In this document: piece by piece, positions 23,558 to 31,623 of the stretch
Layout: every line of letters starts with the position of its first letter
Numbering within the stretch: position 1 is the stretch's first letter
Assembly (NCBI GenBank): GCA_034005635.1
Contig: JAVEUJ010000006.1
Location: forward strand, 1 to 37,996
Length of the DNA stretch: 37,996 nt
Source: JAAZFE01 sp034005635
GTDB taxonomy: Bacteria > Verrucomicrobiota > Kiritimatiellia > CAIQIC01 > Lenti-01
Direction: 5' to 3'
Program-made: the position numbers and the translations under genes
The notes under the pieces: model-generated
The model's database searches: none
What the model saw: only the letters and a program-made list of their open reading frames with translations
What the model was told of the DNA's origin: nothing

Positions 23558-24228
23558 CCCTCCAAGGGCCGCGCGTAGGCGGTGCGCTCCATCACGCGAA
23601 AGACCTTGATTTGCCCCACTGCCCGCGGAGAATCTCGGCCAATCACCTCGCCCGTAGAAGGAGAAAGCAGCGGCTCTTCATCCAGGGCCACATTCAGCAC
23701 CATGCCCGGCTCAAGGCCCGAGCCAAGCCCCCTATCCAACGAATAGGAATTTTGCCCCATCTTGCGTTGAATTCGGCACTCAAAGGGTAGCTTGGATGTA
23801 CGGCGCTGGATATCGCGCTGCAGGGTGCGCTTCCAAGTCTCCAGCGTGGCCGGCTCGGTCGAGGCCGGTGCCACATAGGAGGCAATTTGCTCCTTGCGGG
23901 CTGTGTCCGTCAACGTCACCGTCACAAAGGCCTGATCCTGCTCATCCACTACCACTTCGCCTTGAATACGGTAGGAAAACTCCGGCGCTTGAATGCGCAT
24001 GCGCAGTCCCTCGAGGTATTCCACGCCCTCCGCCTCCTGCAGCATGCCCACCAGTTGAGCATGATAGAGCCCGGCAAATTCGGCGGGGCCCTTGAAGGGC
24101 GGGCAGAAAACAGCTTGACGCAAAACATCCGTGGAAGGCACCGGCTCAATCGCCGCTACCGCTGTGACCATCATCCATGCGGCAGCCACTCCAGCCGCCG
24201 CCATCCAGCAAAATGCTTTGCGTCTCAT
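23512..24228 (-). CDS. Exported protein with FlgT-C-like domain
   Basis: 238 residues. The N-terminus MRRKAFCWMAAAGVAAAWMMVTAVAA is a signal peptide without a clear lipobox, so the protein should be periplasmic. The middle region (FSYRIQGEVVVDEQDQAFVTVTLTDTARKEQI) is beta-rich. The C-terminal part (LGSGLEPGMVLNVALDEEPLLSPSTGEVIG, then VGQIKVFRVMERTAYARPLEG) follows the pattern of the FlgT C-terminal domain: a glycine turn, a strand ending in the phrase 'tGe..G', and a strand 'vG.ikV..v....s.A'. That domain occurs in proteins linked to CsgG-like outer-membrane complexes. It is the last gene of a six-gene operon, 34 bp after the LA_2272-like gene. Its 3' end lies in the duplicated 99 bp, but the frame is the same in either copy. 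Confidence 0.8.
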   Translation of the reverse strand: MRRKAFCWMAAAGVAAAWMMVTAVAAIEPVPSTDVLRQAVFCPPFKGPAEFAGLYHAQLVGMLQEAEGVEYLEGLRMRIQAPEFSYRIQGEVVVDEQDQAFVTVTLTDTARKEQIASYVAPASTEPATLETWKRTLQRDIQRRTSKLPFECRIQRKMGQNSYSLDRGLGSGLEPGMVLNVALDEEPLLSPSTGEVIGRDSPRAVGQIKVFRVMERTAYARPLEGVQLPRSGKLYARTF

Positions 24229-24262
24229 GCTCTGCTCCTTCCGGCGGCCCTGCCGCCCAGAG

Positions 24263-24805
24263 TTAAAATGCCGCGTTGATAATCGGGAAGAACGTCAGGG
24301 GCCCTTCCGCCAGCAGATTCACCAGCCCAATCTGAATCCCGCGCAGCGATACCGTGCGATTGATTAAACCAATTTGAATCCCGTTGACGTCATCGGCCCG
24401 ATTGAAGAGACCCGCCTGCACGCCATTGATGTCATGGCGGACAAGGTTGACGAGTCCCGCCTGCACACCGGACACCGAGCCCATTTGGCTCAGCAGACCC
24501 ACGCTGATGCCGTCGAATTCCGTCTCGACTAGGTTGACCAGGTTGACTTGGAACGCATCCATCTGGATTGACTTGCTCCAGAACCCCACGTCTACGCCCA
24601 TGACATCAAAGTTTTCACTGGCCACCAGGTTCAATCGCAAGCCGATAACTGTGGTCTCCTGCGGGAATAACTGAGCCTTAGTACCGGCAAAGCCGATCTG
24701 GAAAGGAGTCATGTTCAACGCCAGCGCCGGGCCAGCCATCAAGACAACCAGGCACAAACCTACCACTATTTTTTTCATCGTAGCCTTTCGTGTTATCACT
24801 TTCAT
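24263..24805 (-). CDS. Exported repeat protein, LA_2272-type surface repeats
   Basis: 180 residues from the ATG at 24805, which has GGAGG five bases ahead and lies one base after the lpoB stop; an ATG at 24778 (MKKIVVGLCLVVLMAG) with AAAGG is the alternative. Either way a signal peptide follows (VVGLCLVVLMAGPALA). The mature part consists of about 14-residue repeats of the type G(V/I)QxGLxNxxxxxxG, for example GVQAGLVNLVRHDING, GVQAGLFNRADDVNG, GIQIGLINRTVSLRG, GIQIGLVNLL. This matches proteins called LA_2272-family surface repeat proteins and suggests a beta-solenoid or outer-membrane-associated structure. The function is unknown. Translational coupling with lpoB points to a shared complex. 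Confidence 0.82.
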   Translation of the reverse strand: MKVITRKATMKKIVVGLCLVVLMAGPALALNMTPFQIGFAGTKAQLFPQETTVIGLRLNLVASENFDVMGVDVGFWSKSIQMDAFQVNLVNLVETEFDGISVGLLSQMGSVSGVQAGLVNLVRHDINGVQAGLFNRADDVNGIQIGLINRTVSLRGIQIGLVNLLAEGPLTFFPIINAAF

Positions 24806-24806
24806 T

Positions 24807-25394
24807 TTATCCTCCGATAATGGCGCGAGTCTTGACCTTGCGGATTTCTTCTTCATCCGCCCAGAGCAACCGGCCACTCTTCAAATCTCTCAAGCTCATG
24901 GTGAACTTATAGTACACATCGCGGACGCGGCCTGCTTTCTGGCTGATTTCCGATAAGTTGGCCGTCAGCATGTAGCGAGGCGCGTCCTGCTGGCCCATCG
25001 CGACCGCGTCCTGCGCGGCCGTCTGCTGGTAGGCCAGTTCCTCCGCCAGAGCCGCCTCGGTCGTCCGGTCTTGGAAGCTGAACATACGCGACCGGATCAA
25101 CTTGGTGCGGATGCTATCGGTTACGGATTCCGTATCGATGTGCTGGGACGTCTTGTTCTTGACCTTGTCCACAATCAACAGCGGCGGTCCGGCTGTGCCA
25201 ATGTCGTCCATCAGCAGATCGTCGCCCAGCAATGAATCAACCATCTTGGCTGCGATCCGTTGCAGATCCGCCGAGCCGAATTCTGTGGATATCGGCTTCG
25301 TGGATGTCGCATCGCCATATTCCATCGTATTTATGCAGCCCGTCATCATGGCCACCAAGGCCAGAACCGCTAAACCTGTCCACATTCTTTTCAT
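24807..25394 (-). CDS. lpoB: LpoB-like lipoprotein (penicillin-binding protein activator)
   Basis: 195 residues from the ATG at 25394, preceded by AAGGAGACGGAT. The lipobox is MTGC with the lipidated Cys at position 20. The mature part matches the LpoB/CsgG-like alpha-beta fold: FGSADLQRIAAKMVDSLL, PPLLIVDKVKNKTSQHIDTESVTDSIRTKLIRS, FSFQDRT, YMLTANLSEI and VYYKFTMSLRDLKSGRLLWADEEEIRK. In E. coli LpoB is an outer-membrane lipoprotein that activates PBP1b, but the family is broad and other members have different partners. Here it lies between a YcfL-type lipoprotein and a repeat protein. YcfL, LpoB and a COG3014 protein are known to cluster in gamma-proteobacteria. Confidence 0.88.
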   Translation of the reverse strand: MKRMWTGLAVLALVAMMTGCINTMEYGDATSTKPISTEFGSADLQRIAAKMVDSLLGDDLLMDDIGTAGPPLLIVDKVKNKTSQHIDTESVTDSIRTKLIRSRMFSFQDRTTEAALAEELAYQQTAAQDAVAMGQQDAPRYMLTANLSEISQKAGRVRDVYYKFTMSLRDLKSGRLLWADEEEIRKVKTRAIIGG

Positions 25395-25486
25395 ATCCGT
25401 CTCCTTGACCAGGCGGCAAACCGCCCGCACTTCCCTTGCTGACTCTCTATTTATTCAAACCGTTCTGTCGCGCCGGCATTGTCCAA

Positions 25487-25930
25487 CTAGTGAACGATCC
25501 AGCGGGTACGCTCTCCCGTGCGGACACGCAGCTTGAACGACACGGCACTGGCATTGGGGGCCACACCTTGGATGGTCTTGGTCTCCTTGCCATGCAGGAC
25601 CAGCGGCCGCCACGGGTCGCCGTCGGGATCGATTTCTGCGCCCTCTTCGTCAAACCAGGCAAACTTGGACTGCGCGGTATAGGTCTTGTTCATGCGTGAC
25701 GCCAGCTTAACGTTGGCCTTCATGAGCCCGTTCTTGGTCTGGCCCACAATCAGATCCTCTACCGTCAGCAGGCGCGCCACCTTCGTGTTGTCCACCTGCA
25801 GCACCTGCTGTAGGTTGCCATCCACGTCAGTTTCCGCCCCCACCGTAAAGCCTGCGGTGTTGGGTGCGGCACAGCCTGCCGCCAGTACGACTGCCAGGGC
25901 CGCCGCTAAAATCATCCATTTTGCTTTCAT
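25487..25930 (-). CDS. YcfL-family lipoprotein (DUF1425)
   Basis: 147 residues. Lipobox LAAGC with Cys20 after MKAKWMILAAALAVVL. The mature part has the YcfL look: VDNTKVARLLTVEDLIVGQTKNGLMKANVKLASRMNKTYTAQSKFAWFDEEGAEID, then WRPLVLHGKETKTIQGVAPNASAVSFKLRVR. The fold is an immunoglobulin-like beta sandwich in other members of the family. It is 18 bp after the PEGA protein gene and 92 bp before lpoB. In E. coli ycfL lies next to lpoB, so the pairing is conserved across distant bacteria and implies a functional link, though the role of YcfL remains unknown. Confidence 0.88.
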   Translation of the reverse strand: MKAKWMILAAALAVVLAAGCAAPNTAGFTVGAETDVDGNLQQVLQVDNTKVARLLTVEDLIVGQTKNGLMKANVKLASRMNKTYTAQSKFAWFDEEGAEIDPDGDPWRPLVLHGKETKTIQGVAPNASAVSFKLRVRTGERTRWIVH

Positions 25931-25948
25931 ACGCCTGCTCCCAATTGC

Positions 25949-27040
25949 TTAATTGCCATCTTGTTGGATCACGTTAATCAGATTCGCGTCTGGCCGACGG
26001 TCGTCGCCGATCGTCAGAGATTCGCCGGGCATGCCTTCAAGCCGAATATAGCTTTCGCTCATTTGCTTGCCGGCCCCTTCGGCCACAACGGTTGTGGCTC
26101 GCGCCTCGGCTGCGCTCTGCTCACGGGCGATATCATCAATGCGCTCCTGCGCCTCCAACTCGCCCTTACGGGCCAAACCAACCGCCGACAGCTCCAAGGG
26201 AACCGTCAGCACCTGACCATCCGCAAACGCCACGCTCTTTTCCCACGTCGCATAGCCTTCGCGGGTTACGCGCACTTCATGCACACCCGGTCGGACTTGG
26301 ATCGTTCCTGGTGCGGTGCCCGCCACCACGCCATCGATTTCCACGGCAGCGCCGTCAACCGGTGTTGTTACCGTCACGGTCGCCCATGTCGGTTCTGCAG
26401 CGGCCGCCAGAGCCAACGCCTCCTGACTGGAGGCCACCCGCGCCGCTAATTCCACCGCGCCACGATCCAGCAGCGAATTCAACTGATCGCCCATATCGGT
26501 CTGGACAAAGGCGGTCTGCATCACTTTTTCGTTTACCGCAATCGTATCGCCATACACCTGCGCACCGCTATTGCCCTCAAGCACCCGTAGCGCCACTCGT
26601 AAGGTTGTAATTTTTGCTTCCTGTGGAACCCCATAGCTCTGCGTGCGCACGGTGTTGTCCCCCAGCGAAACCAGAGAGGCCACCACCAGCACATCTGCCT
26701 GGATCATTTGCGCAATTCGCAGCGCCGACGCTTCCCGCGATGGCCCATCCACAGTGCCTTCGGATTTCACGGTCTGCAACACCTCCACTGCCTGGCGCAG
26801 TGCTTGCTCATCCTCCGCCCGGCGCGACTCCGTAAACCGGTCCAGAACATCCTGTACCCGAACGACCTCGAATCCGGCATCCCCCAAGCGCGTTGAAACC
26901 AAATCATTAAACGCGTCCAACTGCCCCTCTAGGGACGCACCCGCCCGGTTTTGAACAAACAGCGCTGCGCGTGGCGACGCCTCGGCCATTCCCGCACCCA
27001 ACACCAGACCCGCCATCAGGGCTATCGCAATTGTCTTCAT
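25949..27040 (-). CDS. Exported PEGA-domain protein
   Basis: 363 residues from the ATG at 27040 with AAAAGGAGCG upstream. A signal peptide (MKTIAIALMAGLVLGAGMAEA) is followed by an alpha-beta domain (about 25-200). Its features RAALFVQNRAG, LVSTRLGDAGFEVVRVQDVLDRF, RIAQMIQADVLVVASLVSLG and VALRVLEGNSGAQVYGDTIAVNEKVMQT resemble the CsgG/LpoB-type fold. Residues about 220-290 form a PEGA domain (TVTTPVDGAAVEIDG, PGVHEVRVTREGYATWEKSVAF), a surface-layer-like beta module. The C-terminal region (ELEAQERIDDIAREQSAAEARATTVV) is a coiled helix. It has no lipobox. Together with its neighbours it suggests a periplasmic assembly with multiple CsgG-like subunits. Confidence 0.82.
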   Translation of the reverse strand: MKTIAIALMAGLVLGAGMAEASPRAALFVQNRAGASLEGQLDAFNDLVSTRLGDAGFEVVRVQDVLDRFTESRRAEDEQALRQAVEVLQTVKSEGTVDGPSREASALRIAQMIQADVLVVASLVSLGDNTVRTQSYGVPQEAKITTLRVALRVLEGNSGAQVYGDTIAVNEKVMQTAFVQTDMGDQLNSLLDRGAVELAARVASSQEALALAAAAEPTWATVTVTTPVDGAAVEIDGVVAGTAPGTIQVRPGVHEVRVTREGYATWEKSVAFADGQVLTVPLELSAVGLARKGELEAQERIDDIAREQSAAEARATTVVAEGAGKQMSESYIRLEGMPGESLTIGDDRRPDANLINVIQQDGN

Positions 27041-27068
27041 GTTGCGCTCCTTTTCCATAATTTCAGCT

Positions 27069-28544
27069 TCAGGGTTGCATGATTTGCTGAGAATATACAG
27101 CCAAATCGATTCTCGTCACAACCACTAACGTCGTCTTACCCGCCACCAAGGTTACCTCTCCCCCCCAGACATCGCCTCCAGCGGGCGCCCGCAGGGCCAC
27201 GCGGCGGCACCCCGGCTCCACCCACGCGCTCAAAACGTGGATATGCGCTGGCAGCGTCAGCCAGCTTCGCAGATCCGCCTGTTCGGAAAACAGATTGTAC
27301 AGAATCACTCCCAACTCCACCCACCCCTCGCCAGAATCGTGGGCCGCCTTGGCCGTCACCCCTTTAGTCACCGCTCGCGCTATCTGGCGCGTTAAAATCC
27401 CCGGCATCTTTTCCGCCAGCGCACGGGCCGCCAATGCCCCCACGCTACAAATCGGTGCCGTTGCTCCCACCCGCCGCCCACTGACCACCACGCCCACCGG
27501 CACCGGGGCCGGAAATGCCTCTGCATAGACCGGCAGCGCCACCACACCAATTGAATTCGCCGACGGCAGCGGATAGGCCACTGCCATCTCTGATTTTTGG
27601 GGTGCTAGTCCCTCTTCGTACAGCACCACCAATCGTGCCTTCCCCGCCAAGTCTCCCGTACCGTCCGCTGGCGTGTCCTTCGCCTGCGGGAATCTCCGCT
27701 TAAAATCGTCGACGTCCTCCCGCATGCCCAGCCGCTTGCCTAAACGGAACAAATCCTGCTGCAAATAGGGGTTGTCCGGAAAAATCTCTAGCGCTCTTTT
27801 ATAGTCGATATAGGCGTCGTTACGCTCTCCCAGCATTTCCCACACCACGCCCGAGAGGTAGAACGTCGCCGCATTTTGGAACGAATACTTTACCCCCCCG
27901 GCCATCTCATCCAACCCGGCATAGACCGGCAGCAAATAGGGATCTTGTTCGGCTTCCACCGGCACGTTGGACGTGCTGGATTTTGCCCGCTCGATCTCCC
28001 GTTCATGGCGCTCGCTGGCCGCCTCCTGTTCACGGTTGGCGCGGCGCACCTCCACCCCCGCCCCGATCAGGTCGTTCGTTGCCAGATAGTTAAGGGTCTG
28101 GTAGTGGTGCACCAGCGTCCGCTCATAGCTCGATGCCCGATACGGAATTGCCTTGTCGTTTACCAGAACCGCACTGGCCTGTGCCCCCGCTCCCGACGCC
28201 GAGATTACGGCTTGGTCGTCCCGCGCCTCCCAGTTGGCAATCGCCTTCTCGAAAGCTGCGCGCGACTCGTCCAAATCCCCCTCCAATTGCGCCACCCGCC
28301 CCATCTCCATTGCAAATAATGTGCCGTCACGGCCCTTTGTACGCTTGGTGAATGTCCGCTCATAGTTGGTCCGGCTTCCTGTACGCAGCGGTTCCAGCGT
28401 TGTGCGCTCCATACCATCCGGATAGTGACTGAAGGTTCCGCACCCCGCCCCGAGCAGGATCAACGCCAGCGCCAACGCCAATCCTACCCAGTGCCGGGGG
28501 GCTGCGCTTTGTGTATTGACTGAAATGAGCCGGCCTTTCACCAT
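27069..28544 (-). CDS. COG3014-like lipoprotein with TPR-type helices
   Basis: 491 residues. A signal sequence with lipobox LGAGC (Cys35) follows a long basic N-region. The first half is helical and TPR-like (GRVAQLEGDLDESRAAFEKAIANWEARD, AGVEVRRANREQEAASERHEREIERA, FQNAATFYLSGVVWEMLGERNDAYIDYKRALEIFPDNPYLQQDL). The second half is mixed (LAGKARLVVLYEEGLAPQKSEMAVAYPLP). The layout matches COG3014 proteins found next to LpoB and YcfL in other Gram-negatives. It is the first gene of the operon. Its ATG is only 6 bp from the divergent tatD ATG and has no ribosome-binding site, so the start may be wrong or the mRNA leaderless. Confidence 0.83.
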   Translation of the reverse strand: MVKGRLISVNTQSAAPRHWVGLALALALILLGAGCGTFSHYPDGMERTTLEPLRTGSRTNYERTFTKRTKGRDGTLFAMEMGRVAQLEGDLDESRAAFEKAIANWEARDDQAVISASGAGAQASAVLVNDKAIPYRASSYERTLVHHYQTLNYLATNDLIGAGVEVRRANREQEAASERHEREIERAKSSTSNVPVEAEQDPYLLPVYAGLDEMAGGVKYSFQNAATFYLSGVVWEMLGERNDAYIDYKRALEIFPDNPYLQQDLFRLGKRLGMREDVDDFKRRFPQAKDTPADGTGDLAGKARLVVLYEEGLAPQKSEMAVAYPLPSANSIGVVALPVYAEAFPAPVPVGVVVSGRRVGATAPICSVGALAARALAEKMPGILTRQIARAVTKGVTAKAAHDSGEGWVELGVILYNLFSEQADLRSWLTLPAHIHVLSAWVEPGCRRVALRAPAGGDVWGGEVTLVAGKTTLVVVTRIDLAVYSQQIMQP

Positions 28545-28550
28545 ACGGGG

Positions 28551-29399
28551 ATGACCCTAACACCTTCGCCGACGCCGGACACTCAAAAATTGCAGTGGGT
28601 GGATGCCCACTGCCATTTGCAGGATCCCCGCCTCGCCACGCAGCTCCCCGGGGTTCTGGCCCGCGCCCGGAGCGCAGGCGTGGTGCTTCTGCATGTCGCC
28701 GCCACATCCGAAGCTGACTGGCCCACGGTCAACGCCCTCGCCGACGCTCATCCCGGACTCATCCTTTGCTCCTTCGGCCTCCACCCATGGTTCATCAAGG
28801 ATCGAAGCGGCCACTGGCTCCAACACCTCCAGGACAGGTTGATGTCGCGCCCCGCCGGCATCGGAGAAATCGGCCTCGATGGCCGTATGTGTGACGGCCT
28901 CGATGCCGACCGTGAAGCCGTTTTCCTCGCCCAGCTCGATCTGTCCTTTGAACTCGCCCTGCCCGCCTCTATTCATTGTCGCGATGCCTGGGGACGCATG
29001 CTGGAGATTCTCTTGTCCCGCCCCCCTCATCCCGCGGGCCTCCTCATTCATGCCTACTCCGGCCCCCCCGACGCCCTCCCCGCTCTGGCTGAAAAAAATA
29101 TTTTTATCTCCTTCGGCGGCACTTTGACTCGCCCAAACGCCCGAAAAGCCATCGAAAACGCTAAAAACGTCCCGAAAAACCGGTTTTTGCTCGAATCCGA
29201 CGCCCCGGACCTGCCTCCGACGCTCCCGGAAGGCCAAAATGCCCATTTGCAGGACAAAAACGGCAAAATCCTCTCCGAACCGGCCCATGTTCCCGTTGTC
29301 GGCCAAATCCTCGCGGACATCCGTGGAACCACACTCCCCCCTATCGCCGACCAAACCACCGCGACTGCGCGGAGGTTGTTTGACAAGCTCTTGACCTGA
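28551..29399 (+). CDS. tatD: TatD-family metal-dependent hydrolase
   Basis: 282 residues from the ATG at 28551. The amidohydrolase fold is shown by HxH in VDAHCH, GIGEIGLDG (metal-bridging Glu), SIHCRDAWGRML, LLIHAYSG and FLLESDAPD. TatD proteins act as 3'-5' DNA exonucleases or D-amino-acyl hydrolases. The usual family member starts almost directly at the DAHCH strand; here 17 extra residues precede it, so a TTG at 28590 or GTG at 28599 might be the real start. That would leave a normal promoter space to the divergent lipoprotein operon. The HAYSG in place of HxFSG is a mild variation. Downstream 127 bp separate it from nagB. Confidence 0.9.
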   Translation: MTLTPSPTPDTQKLQWVDAHCHLQDPRLATQLPGVLARARSAGVVLLHVAATSEADWPTVNALADAHPGLILCSFGLHPWFIKDRSGHWLQHLQDRLMSRPAGIGEIGLDGRMCDGLDADREAVFLAQLDLSFELALPASIHCRDAWGRMLEILLSRPPHPAGLLIHAYSGPPDALPALAEKNIFISFGGTLTRPNARKAIENAKNVPKNRFLLESDAPDLPPTLPEGQNAHLQDKNGKILSEPAHVPVVGQILADIRGTTLPPIADQTTATARRLFDKLLT

Positions 29400-29526
29400 T
29401 GCCTTCATGATTCCACCTGTCGCCTAATACCGCAATTTCGTTACTTTGTTTAATTCTGTATTGATTTACCGCCTTATTCAACGCATCCTGCCGACGACTA
29501 TTCGGCACAACCAGAAAGATTAGCCC

Positions 29527-30486
29527 ATGCCCCAGACCGTCATCCTCACCCGCGATTTCGACCACATGAGCTCCGTCGCCGCCGGCCTCATCCAAACGCG
29601 TATTGCTCAAACCCTGCGCCAAAAGGATGCCTTCACCCTTGGTCTGGCCACCGGCAATTCCCCCACCGGCGTCTACCGGCGGCTCGCCCAGACCTTTAAT
29701 GACCGCACGCTCGAAGCCGAAAAGGTCCGCACCATCAACCTCGATGAATATGTCGGCCTGCCCGGCTGCAACGCCCAAGAGCGGGCTCTGCATTCCGAAA
29801 GCTATACCTTCTTTATGATCCAGGAATTCTTTGGGCTGTTGCAAACCAAGTTCGCCGCAACGCATGTGCCGTGGGGCTGCCTGATCGACGAAGATCGCCT
29901 CATCCGCGAACTCGAGGCCCATCCCGGCGACTGGCAGGCGCAGGGCGCTGACAAAGGCAAGGCCATCGTTATCCGCCCCGACGCCACCTCGGAGTATCTG
30001 CGCTGGGTCCGCACCGATATCCTCGATGCCTATGAAAGCTTGATTCACGATGCCGGCGGTATCGACCTGCATCTGATCGGCGTCGGCGGCCGCGGGCATG
30101 TCGCCTTCCATGAAGTCGGGATTCCATTCGAAGGCAACCGCATGCTCCTGGTCCAGCTCGACGACAACACGATTAGTAACGCCTTGACCGACGGCCATGC
30201 CTTGGCCCGCCCGGATAAACCCCGTTACGCCATTTCCATGGGCGCCGAACTAGTCTATCAAGCACCCTGCGTCGTTCTGCTCGCGTCCGGGCCACGCAAG
30301 GCCGACTCTGTCGCCGCTTCACTGATGGACGACCCCACCCCCGCCATTCCCATTTCCTACGGACAAATTCACGCCCAACGCGGCGGTGAGATGATCTATG
30401 TCATTGACCGTGATGCCGCCAGCGGTGTCCGCAAACACCGCGCCGCCATCGAAGCCCGCGGCATCGCCATCCAGGACCTCGACTGA
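29527..30486 (+). CDS. nagB: Glucosamine-6-phosphate deaminase-like protein, variant active site
   Basis: 319 residues, longer than the usual 240-270 because of an insertion around residues 115-155. NagB-type enzymes convert glucosamine-6-phosphate to fructose-6-phosphate and ammonia. Phosphate loop LATGNSPTGVYRRL and catalytic D73 in LDEYVGL are present. The second active-site motif, normally GxDGHIAFNE, reads GGRGHVAFHE: H191 and E196 are kept, but the Asp is replaced by R189 and the Asn by H195. In E. coli the corresponding Asp (141) assists ring opening by His143. The enzyme may therefore act on a different amino sugar or be regulatory. It is monocistronic, with an A/T-rich 127-bp leader. 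Confidence 0.87.
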   Translation: MPQTVILTRDFDHMSSVAAGLIQTRIAQTLRQKDAFTLGLATGNSPTGVYRRLAQTFNDRTLEAEKVRTINLDEYVGLPGCNAQERALHSESYTFFMIQEFFGLLQTKFAATHVPWGCLIDEDRLIRELEAHPGDWQAQGADKGKAIVIRPDATSEYLRWVRTDILDAYESLIHDAGGIDLHLIGVGGRGHVAFHEVGIPFEGNRMLLVQLDDNTISNALTDGHALARPDKPRYAISMGAELVYQAPCVVLLASGPRKADSVAASLMDDPTPAIPISYGQIHAQRGGEMIYVIDRDAASGVRKHRAAIEARGIAIQDLD

Positions 30487-30704
30487 ATTCCCCCCCCCAT
30501 TTTCTGCCCATCACCCGCTCACCTCCTAATCCAGAAAATCCCGCGACAGGCTCGGGATGACAGACGAGACGAGCCCTGTCTTTCCTGTCTTCACTTGAAT
30601 GTTGAATGTTGGATGTTGAATATTGCCCTCCCCCCCCAACAACCACCCTGCGGAACTACGCGGAGATCCCTCGACAGGCTTCACACGATGGAAACCCCGG
30701 CTCT

Positions 30705-30734
30705 CGTAGCGTGGACCTCCCGGTCCGCGCTACG
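30705..30734. repeat. Hairpin of REP type
   Basis: Arms CGTAGCGTGGACC and GGTCCGCGCTACG pair at 12 of 13 positions around a 4-nt loop. It lies far from any gene end, so it is more likely a dispersed repeat than a terminator. Confidence 0.6.
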
Positions 30735-31013
30735 GGGAGCGCCTCCCCCCATTCGTATCATCCGTATGACTGCCTATCCACCGGGCTTGTACCGGTGTGC
30801 TTAAGGTTGTGTAGCCATACTAGCTACCCCGCCAGCCTTACCATCCCCGGGGCAAGCCCGGGGGATTTCCCCAATCCGGTCCCATCCCTGCCTGCCCAGA
30901 CTCTTTTCCTGAGTTCCTGAGTTCCAGATTAATTTCCTATCCGTATACCCCCCCCTCTGTGAAACTCTGCTCTCTGTGGTAAAAATGACTGTTCGCCAAT
31001 TTCCCAATCAGGC

Positions 31014-31034
31014 GCGCCCAGCGGGCGCACCTAC
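31014..31034. repeat. Half copy of dumbbell repeat
   Basis: GCGCCC-agc-GGGCGC followed by ACCTACA matches the right half of the element at 22592-22650 at 20 of 21 positions or better. Confidence 0.65.
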
Positions 31035-31623
31035 AGAAAACCGTCTCCCGCCTCCTCTCCCCTTTCGTACTACAATCCCTCCAAACTGTGTTTCAAAAAC
31101 ACGTTTCTCATTCTGCCATTGCCATAAGCCATTTTCGCCAACACCTTGAACATTGAAGATTCCTTGTTGAATATTGAACATTGTCTCCCTCTCCCCTCCC
31201 TCTTTTCCTCTCCCCCTCTGTGCCCCTCGGTGGCCCTCTGTGGTTAAACCGGCTTTCTTCCTGCTTTCCTGCTGTTTCCTGTTTTCCTGCTAAATTCCCC
31301 CTCCGCTCCCTGCTCCTTTGCGCCTTCGCGTCTTGGCGTGAAACCGGCTGGTTAATCTGTTCATGAGTTCTTGAGTTCAGATTCATTTTCCTCTTTCCCC
31401 TCCTTTCCCATCCGTGAAATCGGTGTAATCCGTGGTGGTCTTTTCTTCTTTGGTTGCGGCTATGCCGCGCCGTGTCCATTAGTGTTCATCCGTGGTTAAA
31501 TTCTCTTCTTTGGTTGCAACTATATCGCGCGGTGCTTCTCGCGCTTTCTCTTGCGCCAGATTTGCTCGCCTGTTACCGTCATACCTCTAACAGCTCTCTG
31601 TAATCCTGAACCAAAGGTACAGC

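Larger units (their letters stand above)
30487..31623. other. Gene-free island of degenerate short-period repeats
   Basis: 1137 bp without a credible gene. On the minus strand, runs of short phrases recur with period about 9-12: CACAGAG blocks (30951-30980 and 31207-31246), CACGGAT/ACACCGATTT blocks (31405-31437), ACCACGGATGAACACT (near 31470-31500), CACGCCAAG-CGCAAAGG (31313-31342), AACTCAGG (30905-30930, 31355-31380) and GCAGGAAA (31258-31292). On the plus strand there are TTGAATGTT blocks (30595-30625, 31145-31183). Also present are a hairpin at 30705-30734 and a half copy of the dumbbell repeat at 31014-31034. The frames in it, such as 31108-31479, are made of repeats. Confidence 0.7.

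Noticed and set aside
22944..23790. Open frames running across the N gap
   Set aside because: They depend on undefined bases and on the duplicated 99 bp, and one overlaps the real zinc-finger gene in another frame.
30705..30734. Terminator of nagB
   Set aside because: It lies about 220 bp beyond the stop, lacks a T-run and looks like a dispersed repeat.
31108..31479. 123-codon minus-strand open frame
   Set aside because: It consists of CACAGAG, CACGGAT and related repeat phrases; composition is extreme (Arg, Gly, Glu) and no ribosome-binding site is present.
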